Notes under the pieces: model-generated
Database searches by the model: none
What the model was told of the DNA's origin: nothing
Seen by the model: the letters and a program-made list of their open reading frames with translations, nothing else
Program-made: the position numbers and the translations under genes
Part shown: positions 1-6,811 of the stretch, piece after piece
How positions within the stretch are numbered: the first letter of the stretch is position 1
Layout of the letters: every line of letters begins with the position of its first letter
Source of the DNA: Accumulibacter sp036625275
GTDB taxonomy: Bacteria; Pseudomonadota; Gammaproteobacteria; Burkholderiales; Rhodocyclaceae
NCBI RefSeq assembly: GCF_036625275.1
Contig: NZ_JAZKUD010000081.1
Span: 1-18,782, forward strand
Length of the DNA: 18,782 nt
Direction: 5' to 3'

Positions 1-71
1 ACTTTGTCCGGATGGCCTTCGGAAACCGATTCCGAAGTGAAAAGGTATTCTTTGCTCAACTCTTTGCTCAC
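1..71 (-). CDS. metK: S-adenosylmethionine synthetase, N-terminal fragment
   Basis: The minus strand from 71 down to 1 encodes MSKELSKEYLFTSESVSEGH followed by PDKV. The stretch YLFTSESVSEGHPDK is the invariant N-terminus of methionine adenosyltransferase, which makes SAM from methionine and ATP in the cytoplasm; the histidine in EGHPDK is the conserved ATP-site histidine. Only 23 codons are in the window; the rest lies to the left. I chose the GTG at 69-71 because a GGAG (82-85) lies 10 nt upstream. A TTG at 57-59 would give the shorter N-terminus common in other MetK proteins but has no good Shine-Dalgarno. The gene is divergent from lpxL and is preceded by a long structured leader (see 72-216). 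Confidence 0.93.
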   Translation of the reverse strand, partial: MSKELSKEYLFTSESVSEGHPDK

Positions 72-216
72 GCTAGGTCTGCTCCAAATGAAAAACCCCG
101 GGACGGCTCTGCGTGGCCGGCTCCGGGGTATGAGCAGACGACGCTTTAGCAGTATTTTGGTGGCTGCTTTTGCAGCTTCCTCCGCCCTGCAAGTTGTCCT
201 GATTAACTCGGCGGAT
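72..216 (-). promoter_or_regulatory. metK structured 5' leader, candidate riboswitch/attenuator
   Basis: Read on the minus strand, the leader folds into several stems. TCCGCC (210-215) pairs with GGCGGA (181-186) and encloses GAGTT/AACTT (205-209 with 191-195). GCTGC-AAAA-GCAGC forms a hairpin at 163-176. GTCTGCTC (132-139) is perfectly complementary to GAGCAGAC (77-84), which overlaps the metK GGAG ribosome site. Between these two arms sits an intrinsic terminator (91-129). Placement between a strong promoter and a SAM synthetase gene suggests feedback control by SAM or a related metabolite. I do not recognise the consensus of the SAH, SAM-II or SAM/SAH riboswitch classes in it, so the ligand and class are unknown. 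Confidence 0.5.
91..129 (-). terminator. Intrinsic terminator in the metK leader
   Basis: On the minus strand ACCCCGG (123-129) pairs with CCGGGGT (95-101), with an inner GCCG/CGGC stem, and is followed at once by a run of five T (91-95). There is no U-run on the plus-strand side, so it acts leftwards. No minus-strand gene ends upstream of it, and it lies 6 nt before the metK ribosome site, so it is best read as an attenuator. Confidence 0.65.
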
Positions 217-223
217 GGATAAT
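194..223 (+). promoter_or_regulatory. Possible promoter of lpxL
   Basis: TTGTCC (194-199) and GATAAT (218-223), spaced 18 nt, give a plausible plus-strand promoter. Its -10 overlaps the -10 of the opposing metK promoter. A start of transcription near 230 would exclude the upstream ATG at 215 and supports the GTG at 299 as the lpxL start. Confidence 0.4.
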
Positions 224-251
224 TATAGTTTTACTTCTCTCGGCGGGTCAA
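222..251 (-). promoter_or_regulatory. Sigma70-type promoter of metK
   Basis: On the minus strand a perfect -10 box TATAAT (222-227) lies 18 nt downstream of TTGACC (246-251), a 5/6 match to the -35 consensus. Transcription would start near 214-216, giving metK an untranslated leader of about 145 nt. This is pattern matching only. Confidence 0.65.
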
Positions 252-298
252 AAAGTTCTGACCGCCTGCTGCCAACTTTTTCACATCCGGACTCGCGC

Positions 299-1222
299 GT
301 GATTACCCTGTTTCGTCTTCTCAGCCACCTGCCGCTGGCGTGGCTGCATGTGCTCGGCATGTTCCTCGGCTGGCTGACCTGGCTGCTGTCGCCGACTTAT
401 CGCCGGCACATGCACGAGAATATGCTGCTCGCACTCGGTGCAGACGAAACCCGCCGGATGCGCTCGGCGGCCATCGGCGAAGCCGGCAAGGGCGCGCTCG
501 AACTGGCACGAATCTGGCTGCGACCGCTCGCCGAGACAGCGGCGCGTGTCATCGAGATATCGGGCTGGGAACTGGTGGAAGCTGCTTCCCGACGTGGCAA
601 GGGGATCCTCTATCTGACGCCTCATCTCGGCTGTTTCGAGATCACCGCGCAATACCTGTCGACGCATGCGCCGATCACGGTTCTTTACCGGCCACCCCGG
701 CAGGCCTGGCTGCAGGCCATGATCGAAGCCGGACGGGCGCGTTCCCAGTTGCACCTGGCGGCTGCCGACCTGTCCGGGGTACGCAGTCTGATCAGGGCAC
801 TCAAACGCGGCGAAGCGGTCGGCATGCTGCCCGACCAGGCACCCAAAGCGGGCGAAGGTCGTTGGCTCGACTTCTTCGGCAGGCCGGCCTATACGATGAC
901 CCTGGCAGCACGGCTGGTCGAGAGCGGTGCCAGCGTGATCATGGTCTGGGCCGAACGTCTGCCCGCGGGAGCCGGTTACCATTTTCGCCTGCAGGAACCA
1001 ACGCAGCCGATCCGCGGGACCATCGAGGAGCGTGCGCAACAGATCAACCACGAGATCGAACATCTGATTCGCCAGTGCCCAGGGCAGTATCTCTGGGGTT
1101 ACAACCGTTACAAGCAGCGTCGTGGCAGCATGCCGTCGGGGGTGGCGCCGACCGGTGTGGGCCAAGATGCGCCGCAACACGTGGCGGGCAGCAACGGCAC
1201 GGGTAGGAATGGGGGCGAATGA
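299..1222 (+). CDS. lpxL: Lipid A biosynthesis lauroyl/myristoyl acyltransferase (LpxL/HtrB family)
   Basis: This inner-membrane acyltransferase adds a secondary acyl chain to Kdo-lipid A precursors. The 307-aa product has the usual family length. Residues 10-31 form the hydrophobic N-terminal anchor. The catalytic HX4E motif is HLGCFE (His109, Glu114), and LPDQAP and the C-terminal QYLWGYNRYKQR block are family hallmarks. The start is uncertain: GTG 299 gives the conserved VITLFRLLS N-terminus, while an in-frame ATG at 215 would add 28 unconserved residues and lies over the metK promoter. The tail after YKQRR is long and low-complexity, and the stop codon (1220-1222) lies inside the left terminal repeat of the element that follows, so the native 3' end may have been altered by that insertion. 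Whether it is lpxL or lpxM by substrate cannot be read here. Confidence 0.88.
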   Translation: MITLFRLLSHLPLAWLHVLGMFLGWLTWLLSPTYRRHMHENMLLALGADETRRMRSAAIGEAGKGALELARIWLRPLAETAARVIEISGWELVEAASRRGKGILYLTPHLGCFEITAQYLSTHAPITVLYRPPRQAWLQAMIEAGRARSQLHLAAADLSGVRSLIRALKRGEAVGMLPDQAPKAGEGRWLDFFGRPAYTMTLAARLVESGASVIMVWAERLPAGAGYHFRLQEPTQPIRGTIEERAQQINHEIEHLIRQCPGQYLWGYNRYKQRRGSMPSGVAPTGVGQDAPQHVAGSNGTGRNGGE

Positions 1223-1544
1223 AAGTGTTGCTCAAAAGGCTTTGTTTGATGGAGAGGCTTGACATCGGTGATCGCCCCTCCCCCTTGTGCGGGCGAAGGC
1301 GGGGTTTCGCGGAGCACGGCTCTGCGCCGCCGCAGCCGGCCCGCGCTGCAGCGCGGGCCGAGGGAGGGGTTGGGGGAGAGGGGACCATCGTTGCACACGA
1401 ATTCGTCGAATCCTTGCGAAAGCACAGGGCCAGGTCGTCAGTCGGATCGGCTGGCCTCTGCGGGGGCACCGATGCCCCTCTCCCCCAACCCTTCCCCCGC
1501 GAGGGGAGAGGGGAGCCTATTGGCTCCTCCCGACACTTTCATTC
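1217..1544. mobile_element. MITE-like palindromic element between lpxL and waaG
   Basis: This stretch fills the roughly 340-bp gap between lpxL and waaG and encodes no recognisable protein. It is bounded by perfect 12-bp inverted repeats: GAATGAAAGTGT (1217-1228) and ACACTTTCATTC (1533-1544). Inside it, GGGTTGGGGGAGAGGGG (1367-1383) is perfectly repeated in inverse at 1475-1491. A GGAGCC-TATT-GGCTCC hairpin sits at 1512-1527, and a GC-rich palindrome, GGCCCGCGCTGCAGCGCGGGCC, lies around 1338-1359. The architecture (terminal inverted repeats, no ORF, self-complementary core) fits a non-autonomous element. I see no obvious target-site duplication. The gap may still be transcribed through to waaG. 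Confidence 0.6.
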
Positions 1545-1561
1545 ACACCCGGCAGGAATTG

Positions 1562-2689
1562 ATGCAGATTGCCTTCTGCCTGTATAAATACTTTCCGTAT
1601 GGTGGCCTGCAACGGGATTTCCTGCGCATTGCGCTTGCCTGCCAGGCGCGCGGCCATGTCATTCGGGTGTACACGCTGGAATGGCGCGGCGATATCCCGG
1701 ACGGTTTCGAGGTGCTGCGGGTGCCGGTGCGAGCCTTGACCAATCCTCGCCGCTATGCGAAGTTCAGTTCCTGGGTCGGGGTCGATCTGGCAAAAAATCC
1801 GGCCGACCGGGTCGTTGGCTTCAACAAGATGCCGGGCCTCGACCTCTATTTTGCTGCCGACCCCTGTTATGAAGACCAGGCCAGGACGCGCATGCTGCGC
1901 AATCCATTCTACCGGATGACGGCGCGTTACCGCCATTTCTCGGCTTACGAGCGTGCGGTTTTTGCAGCGCCTGGCCAAACCGAGATTCTGCTGATTTCAC
2001 CGCGGCAGAAACCACTCTTCCAGAAGCACTACGGCACCCCCGATGCACGCTTCCATCTGCTGCCGCCAGGCATCGCCCGGGATCGGCGGGCGCCAGCCGA
2101 TGCCCCGGCAATCCGGGCCGAATTCCGCGACGAATTCGCTCTGCAGGAGGAAGATCTGTTGTTGCTGCAGATCGGTTCCGGCTTCAAGACCAAGGGGCTC
2201 GACCGCAGCCTGAAGGCACTCGCCGCCTTGCCGCCCGTGCTTCGCGGCCGTTGCCGGCTGATTGCCATCGGTGATGACGATGCCCGACTCTTCCTGGGTC
2301 AGGCGCGTGCCCTCGGACTGGCCGAGCGTGTCAGCATCCTGCGCGGGCGCAGCGACATTCCGCGTTTTCTGCTCGGCGCCGACTTGCTGATTCATCCCGC
2401 CTATCACGAGAACACCGGCACGGTGCTGCTCGAAGCGGTGGTTGCCGGCCTGCCGGTGTTGACCACTGCCGTTTGCGGTTACGCGCATTACATTGCCGAA
2501 GCTGACGCCGGTCTGGTCGTTCCCGAGCCTTTCGAGCAAGTATGCCTCGATCGATCCCTGGCGCGGATGCTCGATGACCCGCCGGCGCGCCGGCGTTGGC
2601 AGCAAAACGGCCTGGCTTTTGCCGAGCAGGCCGACATCTACAGCAATGCCGAACGGGCGGCCGAGATCATCCTGAAAAACCGGCGATGA
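1562..2689 (+). CDS. waaG: LPS core alpha-1,3-glucosyltransferase WaaG (RfaG)
   Basis: WaaG is a GT-B, family GT4 enzyme that transfers glucose from UDP-glucose to the inner-core heptose of LPS on the cytoplasmic face of the inner membrane. The 375-aa product matches the E. coli length (374). The N-terminus MQIAFCLYKYFPYGGLQRDF is almost the canonical one, and VVGFNKMPGLDLYFAADPCY, the LPPGI segment and LPVLTTAVCGYAHYIA are WaaG signatures. The nucleotide-sugar EX7E motif is Glu283/Glu291. I chose ATG 1562 because it gives this N-terminus and has AGGA at 1554-1557. The frame stays open far upstream, but that part is translated repeat element. Its stop overlaps the waaP start (ATGA). Confidence 0.93.
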   Translation: MQIAFCLYKYFPYGGLQRDFLRIALACQARGHVIRVYTLEWRGDIPDGFEVLRVPVRALTNPRRYAKFSSWVGVDLAKNPADRVVGFNKMPGLDLYFAADPCYEDQARTRMLRNPFYRMTARYRHFSAYERAVFAAPGQTEILLISPRQKPLFQKHYGTPDARFHLLPPGIARDRRAPADAPAIRAEFRDEFALQEEDLLLLQIGSGFKTKGLDRSLKALAALPPVLRGRCRLIAIGDDDARLFLGQARALGLAERVSILRGRSDIPRFLLGADLLIHPAYHENTGTVLLEAVVAGLPVLTTAVCGYAHYIAEADAGLVVPEPFEQVCLDRSLARMLDDPPARRRWQQNGLAFAEQADIYSNAERAAEIILKNRR

Positions 2690-3510
2690 GCACTGACGAG
2701 TGGTTTCTTGAAGAACCCTTTCGCTCGCTGTGGGCAGGCGAGGACCCTTTCGTCGCCGTTGAGGCGCTCGAAGGCCAGGTGTTTCGCGAACTGGAGGGGC
2801 GCCGCACCTTGCGCAGCGAGGTTGCAGGCCGTGGCTATTTCGTCAAGATCCACCGCGGCATCGGTTGGGGGGAGATTTTCAAGAATCTCCTTTCGCTGCG
2901 TTGGCCGGTACTCGGCGCACGGAACGAGTGGCGGGCGATCCGGCGGTTGCAGGAACTCGGCATCGACAGCATGCATGCCGTCGCCTTCGGTCGGCGTGGC
3001 AGCAATCCGGCGCGGCAACATTCGTTCATCGTGACCGAGGAACTGGCGCCGACAATCAGTCTCGAGGACTACTGTCTCGGCTGGGCGAACAATCCCCCTG
3101 CGGTTCGCCTGAAACGTGCGCTGATCCGGCGTGTGGCCGATGCCGTGAGGCGGATGCACCAGGGGGGTGTTAACCATCGCGACCTCTATCTTTGCCACTT
3201 CCTTTTGCACCTCGACCCGAAGCCGACGCCGGAGAGCTTCAGGCTGTCGCTGATCGATCTGCACCGCGCCCAGCTCCGGGCCAGAACACCACGCCGCTGG
3301 CGCGACAAGGACCTTGCCGCGCTCTATTTTTCGGTACTCGACATCGGCCTCACGCAACGTGACCTGTTGCGCTTTCTGGTCGCGTATTTTGTTCGGCCGC
3401 TACGCCTGTTGCTGCGCGAGGAGGCCCCGTTGCTCGCCTCGCTGGCGAGCGAACAGCAACGTTTGCAGACGCGTTTTGCACGCAAGTCGGCTGCCGGGGA
3501 AATGACATGA
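2686..3510 (+). CDS. waaP: LPS core heptose(I) kinase WaaP (RfaP)
   Basis: WaaP phosphorylates the first heptose of the LPS inner core with ATP, which is important for outer-membrane integrity. The 274-aa product follows the E. coli protein nearly end to end: FRELEGRRTLR, NLLSLRWPVLGARNEW, EELAPTISLEDYC and HRAQLRARTPRRWRDKDL. The kinase fold is visible: ATP-site lysine in YFVKIHRG (Lys54), catalytic NHRD loop (His164-Arg165-Asp166) and the metal-binding Asp in LIDLHRAQ (Asp191). The start at 2686 overlaps the waaG stop by four bases, so it is probably translationally coupled. The next gene overlaps its own stop in the same way. Confidence 0.93.
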   Translation: MSTDEWFLEEPFRSLWAGEDPFVAVEALEGQVFRELEGRRTLRSEVAGRGYFVKIHRGIGWGEIFKNLLSLRWPVLGARNEWRAIRRLQELGIDSMHAVAFGRRGSNPARQHSFIVTEELAPTISLEDYCLGWANNPPAVRLKRALIRRVADAVRRMHQGGVNHRDLYLCHFLLHLDPKPTPESFRLSLIDLHRAQLRARTPRRWRDKDLAALYFSVLDIGLTQRDLLRFLVAYFVRPLRLLLREEAPLLASLASEQQRLQTRFARKSAAGEMT

Positions 3511-4274
3511 TCCACTGGTCTCTGAATCCCGAGTACGCTGCCAGCGCCGTCGCCACCGTTTTCGGTGACATCGATCGCGTTTTTGCGCTTGAAGGCGACT
3601 TGATTGCCCATGACTCTTTGAGCTGCGTACTGCGCGTTAGCGCCGGAGGCCGGCGCTACTACGTCAAGCGCTACAGCGGCACCGGCAAGAACCACCGGCG
3701 GCGCTGGTTCGGCTTGCGGCGCTGGTTCGGTCCGCCGCGGGTACGTGCCGAGTGGCAGAATCTGCTGGCTTTTCAGGCCTGGGGAATTCCAACCGCGACG
3801 CTGGTCGCCTATGGTCTCGAGCGCCGCGCCGGGGCGTTCATTCGGGGTGCGCTGGTGACCGAGGAAATTCTCGACACCCTTGATCTGGCGCGGATGAACG
3901 CTCTGGACGACCCGCGTCTGTCCGATTGCCACTGGGTCGCACAGGTGTCGCGACAGATCGCCAGGATCGCGCGCACGCTACATGCTGCGCGCTTCGCGCA
4001 CAACGATCTGAAATGGCGCAATCTCCTGGTCACTGGCGGACTTTCGCCAAAGGTCTATCTGATCGATTGCCCAAGCGGCGGTTACTACCGTGGTGCAATC
4101 CTCGAATATCGGATCATCAAGGATCTTGCCTGCCTCGATAAACTAGCCAGGCGGCGCCTGTCGCGCAGCCAGCGCCTGCGTTTCTATCTGGACTACCGGC
4201 AGCAGCGCCGGTTGACTGACGAAGATCGCCAGCGTATCGGCAAGATCGTGCGCTTTTTTGCGGGTCGCGAGTAG
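3507..4274 (+). CDS. InaA/Kdo-type lipopolysaccharide kinase
   Basis: This 255-aa protein belongs to the small LPS kinase family (InaA/WaaP-like, protein-kinase fold). It has the ATP-binding lysine in YYVKRYSG (Lys54), the Glu in RAEWQNL (Glu82), a catalytic loop AHNDLKWRNLL with Asp167, and LIDCPSGG with metal-binding Asp187 in place of a DFG. It starts in an ATGA overlap with waaP and clearly shares its operon. By position it corresponds to the second core kinase (WapP-like) in the Pseudomonas waaG-waaP-wapP order, so a second core sugar phosphorylation is the likely job. The acceptor cannot be deduced from sequence. Confidence 0.8.
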   Translation: MIHWSLNPEYAASAVATVFGDIDRVFALEGDLIAHDSLSCVLRVSAGGRRYYVKRYSGTGKNHRRRWFGLRRWFGPPRVRAEWQNLLAFQAWGIPTATLVAYGLERRAGAFIRGALVTEEILDTLDLARMNALDDPRLSDCHWVAQVSRQIARIARTLHAARFAHNDLKWRNLLVTGGLSPKVYLIDCPSGGYYRGAILEYRIIKDLACLDKLARRRLSRSQRLRFYLDYRQQRRLTDEDRQRIGKIVRFFAGRE

Positions 4275-4327
4275 GCGGCGCCTGCCCCGCCGACCCTGCC
4301 CATGACGCCTGGCCTGTTTGAGCAACG

Positions 4328-5764
4328 ATGACTCTGGATGCACTGACCCTGGCCAGCACCCTGCAGACCGCTGGCCGCCATCCGACGCTGCCTTTTCGGG
4401 TGGCGCTCGCCGATGGGCGTCAGCTCGACATGCGCCGCCTGTTGCGCGTGCTGCCCGGCAAGCGCCTGGTCGGCGAGGCCGAACTGGCCGGCCAGCGGGT
4501 ACTTGCCAAGCTGTTCATCGGGCGTCGCAGCGAAAAGCACTGGCGACAGGAACGCGCAGGCCTCGAAGCTCTCGTTCTCGCCGGCGTGCCGACGCCGGCA
4601 CTGGTCGCTGCCATGCCGATCGCCGGTGGCGGTCATGCCCTGTTGACGGACTTTCTTGATTCGGCCGAGAGCCTGGCCGAAGGCTGGGCACGCGTTGCCG
4701 GGCGCGCCGCTGCTGACGACGAAGCGCTGTCGATCCTGGCACCGGCGTTGACCATGGTCGGGCGTCTGCACGCCGCCGGGTTGGTGCAGGACGACCTGCA
4801 TCTGGCGAATTTTCTGCGCCACGACGGTCGCTTGCTGGTCATCGACGGCGATGCGGTGCGCATCGTCAGTCGGCCACAAGCGCTGCCGATGGTGGACGCC
4901 TGTGCCAATCTGGCCGTGTTGCTGGCACAGTTGCCGGTCGAATGGGAAGATCGGTTGGCGGTGCTGTTGCCGGCTTATCGGGCTGGAGCGGGGGCGGTGT
5001 CGCTCGATCTGCCGGTCTTGCGCGGCCAGATCGCGCGCGTCAGGGCTTGGCGTTTGCGTGACTTTCTGGCCAAGACCGTTCGCGATTGCACCTTATTCGC
5101 TGTCGAGCAGGGCTTCACTCGCTTCTGCGCTGTGCTGCGTCAGGATGCCGAAGCGCTGGCGCCGCTGCTGGCTGCTCCGGACTGCGCGATCAGCGCTGGC
5201 CAGACCTTGAAGGACGGTGGCACTTGCACGGTCACCCGCGTGCTCGTCGGCGACCGGGTGCTGCTGATCAAACGCTACAACCTCAAGGGGCTGAGGCACG
5301 CGCTCGGCCGCCTGTGGCGCCCAAGCCGGGCCTGGCATTCCTGGCAGGAAGGGCATCGGCTGCAGTTTCTCGGGATTCCGACGCCGGCACCACTGGCGCT
5401 GATCGAGGAACGTTGTGGGCCACTACGCCGGCGCGCCTGGCTGGTCTGCGAATATTGCCCGGGGCCGAATCTGCTGGCACACCTCTCTCCCGACCAGGCA
5501 CCTCCTGCGGACGAGGCGCGGGCCATGCTGAATTTGTTCGAGGCGATGCACCGGCAGCGCATCAGCCACGGTGATCTCAAGGCGACGAACCTGCTGTGGG
5601 ATGCCGGACGCATTCTGCTCATCGATCTTGACGCGGTCGTTCAGCATCACTTGCCGGTGGCGCATAGGCATGCCTGGCGGCGTGATCGTGCCCGCCTGTT
5701 GCGCAATTGGCCGGCTGCTTCGATTCTCCGGCGCTGGCTTGACGATCACCTGCCGGCGGCTTGA
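4328..5764 (+). CDS. Double-domain InaA-type LPS kinase
   Basis: The 478-aa protein carries two tandem LPS-kinase-like domains. The first (about residues 1-230) has LAKLFIGRR, then VQDDLHLANFL with Asp156 as catalytic Asp and LLVIDGDAVRI as metal site. Its loop has Gln-Asp-Asp where His-Gly-Asp is usual. The second (about 280-478) has LLIKRYNLKG, SHGDLKATNLL (His414, Asp416, Lys418) and LLIDLDAVV. Both retain catalytic residues, though the first loop is divergent. It follows the InaA-like kinase after a 53-nt gap with no terminator seen, so it likely ends the LPS core operon; it may be the counterpart of Pseudomonas WapQ. The substrate is unknown. Confidence 0.75.
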   Translation: MTLDALTLASTLQTAGRHPTLPFRVALADGRQLDMRRLLRVLPGKRLVGEAELAGQRVLAKLFIGRRSEKHWRQERAGLEALVLAGVPTPALVAAMPIAGGGHALLTDFLDSAESLAEGWARVAGRAAADDEALSILAPALTMVGRLHAAGLVQDDLHLANFLRHDGRLLVIDGDAVRIVSRPQALPMVDACANLAVLLAQLPVEWEDRLAVLLPAYRAGAGAVSLDLPVLRGQIARVRAWRLRDFLAKTVRDCTLFAVEQGFTRFCAVLRQDAEALAPLLAAPDCAISAGQTLKDGGTCTVTRVLVGDRVLLIKRYNLKGLRHALGRLWRPSRAWHSWQEGHRLQFLGIPTPAPLALIEERCGPLRRRAWLVCEYCPGPNLLAHLSPDQAPPADEARAMLNLFEAMHRQRISHGDLKATNLLWDAGRILLIDLDAVVQHHLPVAHRHAWRRDRARLLRNWPAASILRRWLDDHLPAA

Positions 5765-5896
5765 TTCAATGGCCGCCATCCGGCGTCGGCAGGATTTCAG
5801 GCCCTGGACAGAGAGGTTGAACCGGATTCCTCCTTGCTGGCCGGAAATCAACCCTTTGGGTCGGTGCTGCTCGGATCTTCAGCATCGCAACCGGTC

Positions 5897-6772
5897 TTAT
5901 CGATAGATGACCTGCATTGCCTGGGCATCGGATTCGATTTCCGACAGGATTCCACCAAAGATCTTGCGGACGACTTCGAAGCCGCCTCCCTCAGGGTCGA
6001 AATCCTGATGAAGCCATTCAACATGGGCATCGGCGAGGATATTGCCGATATAGACAATGTCTGCCAAGGTCAGGACCGTTTCCGGGACCAACCACGGCTG
6101 ACTGTGATCCACGGTGGCGTCGACGATTTCCCCAGGGATGCCAAGGGCGCTGAGCAGCGTGACCCCAATGTTTTCATGCCACTGTGCGATGAGTTGCTGC
6201 ACGGACATCGGGTTGGCGCGCAATTTCGCGTACCGGGCTGCGCGGCCAAGCAAAAAGAAGGCTCCGAGGTTGTGGACCAGGCCAGCCAGCAGAGCTTCAT
6301 CCTGGTTGATCAGCGTTTGGTTGCGGGCCAGAATGCGAGCCCCCGCAGCGGTTTTAAGCGAATGCTCCCAGAGCGCGAGAGCGAGGTCGTTGAAGACCAG
6401 GATTTCCTTGGAACGGATGAACTGGCGCATGGCGATGGCCAGGGCTGTGGTACGTACCATGTCGATGCCCAGGCGACCGATGGCGGCTTTGAGATCCATG
6501 ACCGGCGCGTGGTGGGCTTTGTAGAGGGCTGAATTGGCCAACTGCATCAGCTTGGCGGCAACCAGGGGCTCGCCGCTGACGATGTTGCTGATTCGAGAAA
6601 TCGGCAGATCCGGGTTCTGCAATGCCTGGCGCAGGCGGAAGGCTGCTTCGAAGCACGTGGGAAAGGCAAAGTCACCCGCCAATTCGCGGGTGAGATCCTG
6701 AATCATCTGGAAGCCTTCGGTGTTGAGTGCTTCTCCCACCGTGTCGGTGTTGGGTGCTCGGCTCGTTTTCAT
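5897..6772 (-). CDS. HDOD-domain signalling protein
   Basis: The 291-aa protein is an HDOD (HD-related output) domain protein, usually a regulatory scaffold in two-component or cyclic-di-GMP signalling that lacks phosphohydrolase activity. Diagnostic segments are FPTCFEAAFRLRQAL, ISRISNIVSGEPLVAAKLMQ LANSALY, LKAAIGRLGIDMVRTTALAI and EALLAGLVHNLGAFFL, where the HD site is replaced by HN. There is no receiver or other fused domain. ATG 6770-6772 follows a TTG in frame, and the ribosome site is weak. It lies 39 nt downstream of msbA on the same strand, so it could be co-transcribed, but no functional link to lipid A export is known to me. The 130 nt separating it from the convergent kinase gene shows no clear terminator. 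Confidence 0.85.
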   Translation of the reverse strand: MKTSRAPNTDTVGEALNTEGFQMIQDLTRELAGDFAFPTCFEAAFRLRQALQNPDLPISRISNIVSGEPLVAAKLMQLANSALYKAHHAPVMDLKAAIGRLGIDMVRTTALAIAMRQFIRSKEILVFNDLALALWEHSLKTAAGARILARNQTLINQDEALLAGLVHNLGAFFLLGRAARYAKLRANPMSVQQLIAQWHENIGVTLLSALGIPGEIVDATVDHSQPWLVPETVLTLADIVYIGNILADAHVEWLHQDFDPEGGGFEVVRKIFGGILSEIESDAQAMQVIYR

Positions 6773-6811
6773 CAAGTTAACTTTCGCAAGAAGGGCTCCA
6801 TGGCTGACGGT

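Noticed and set aside
4..222. Plus-strand 72-aa reading frame
   Set aside because: It lies antisense to the metK start and its structured leader, and its sequence resembles no known protein.
281..1180. 299-aa minus-strand frame opposite lpxL
   Set aside because: A GC-rich shadow of lpxL, whose motifs are clearly on the plus strand.
1217..1544. CRISPR array
   Set aside because: The repeats are inverted and irregular, with no spacers or cas genes.
1259..1561. 101-residue N-terminal extension of WaaG
   Set aside because: It is translated palindromic element; the conserved WaaG N-terminus begins at ATG 1562.
5765..5896. Terminator between the convergent kinase and HDOD genes
   Set aside because: No stem longer than about 4 bp followed by a T-run is visible.
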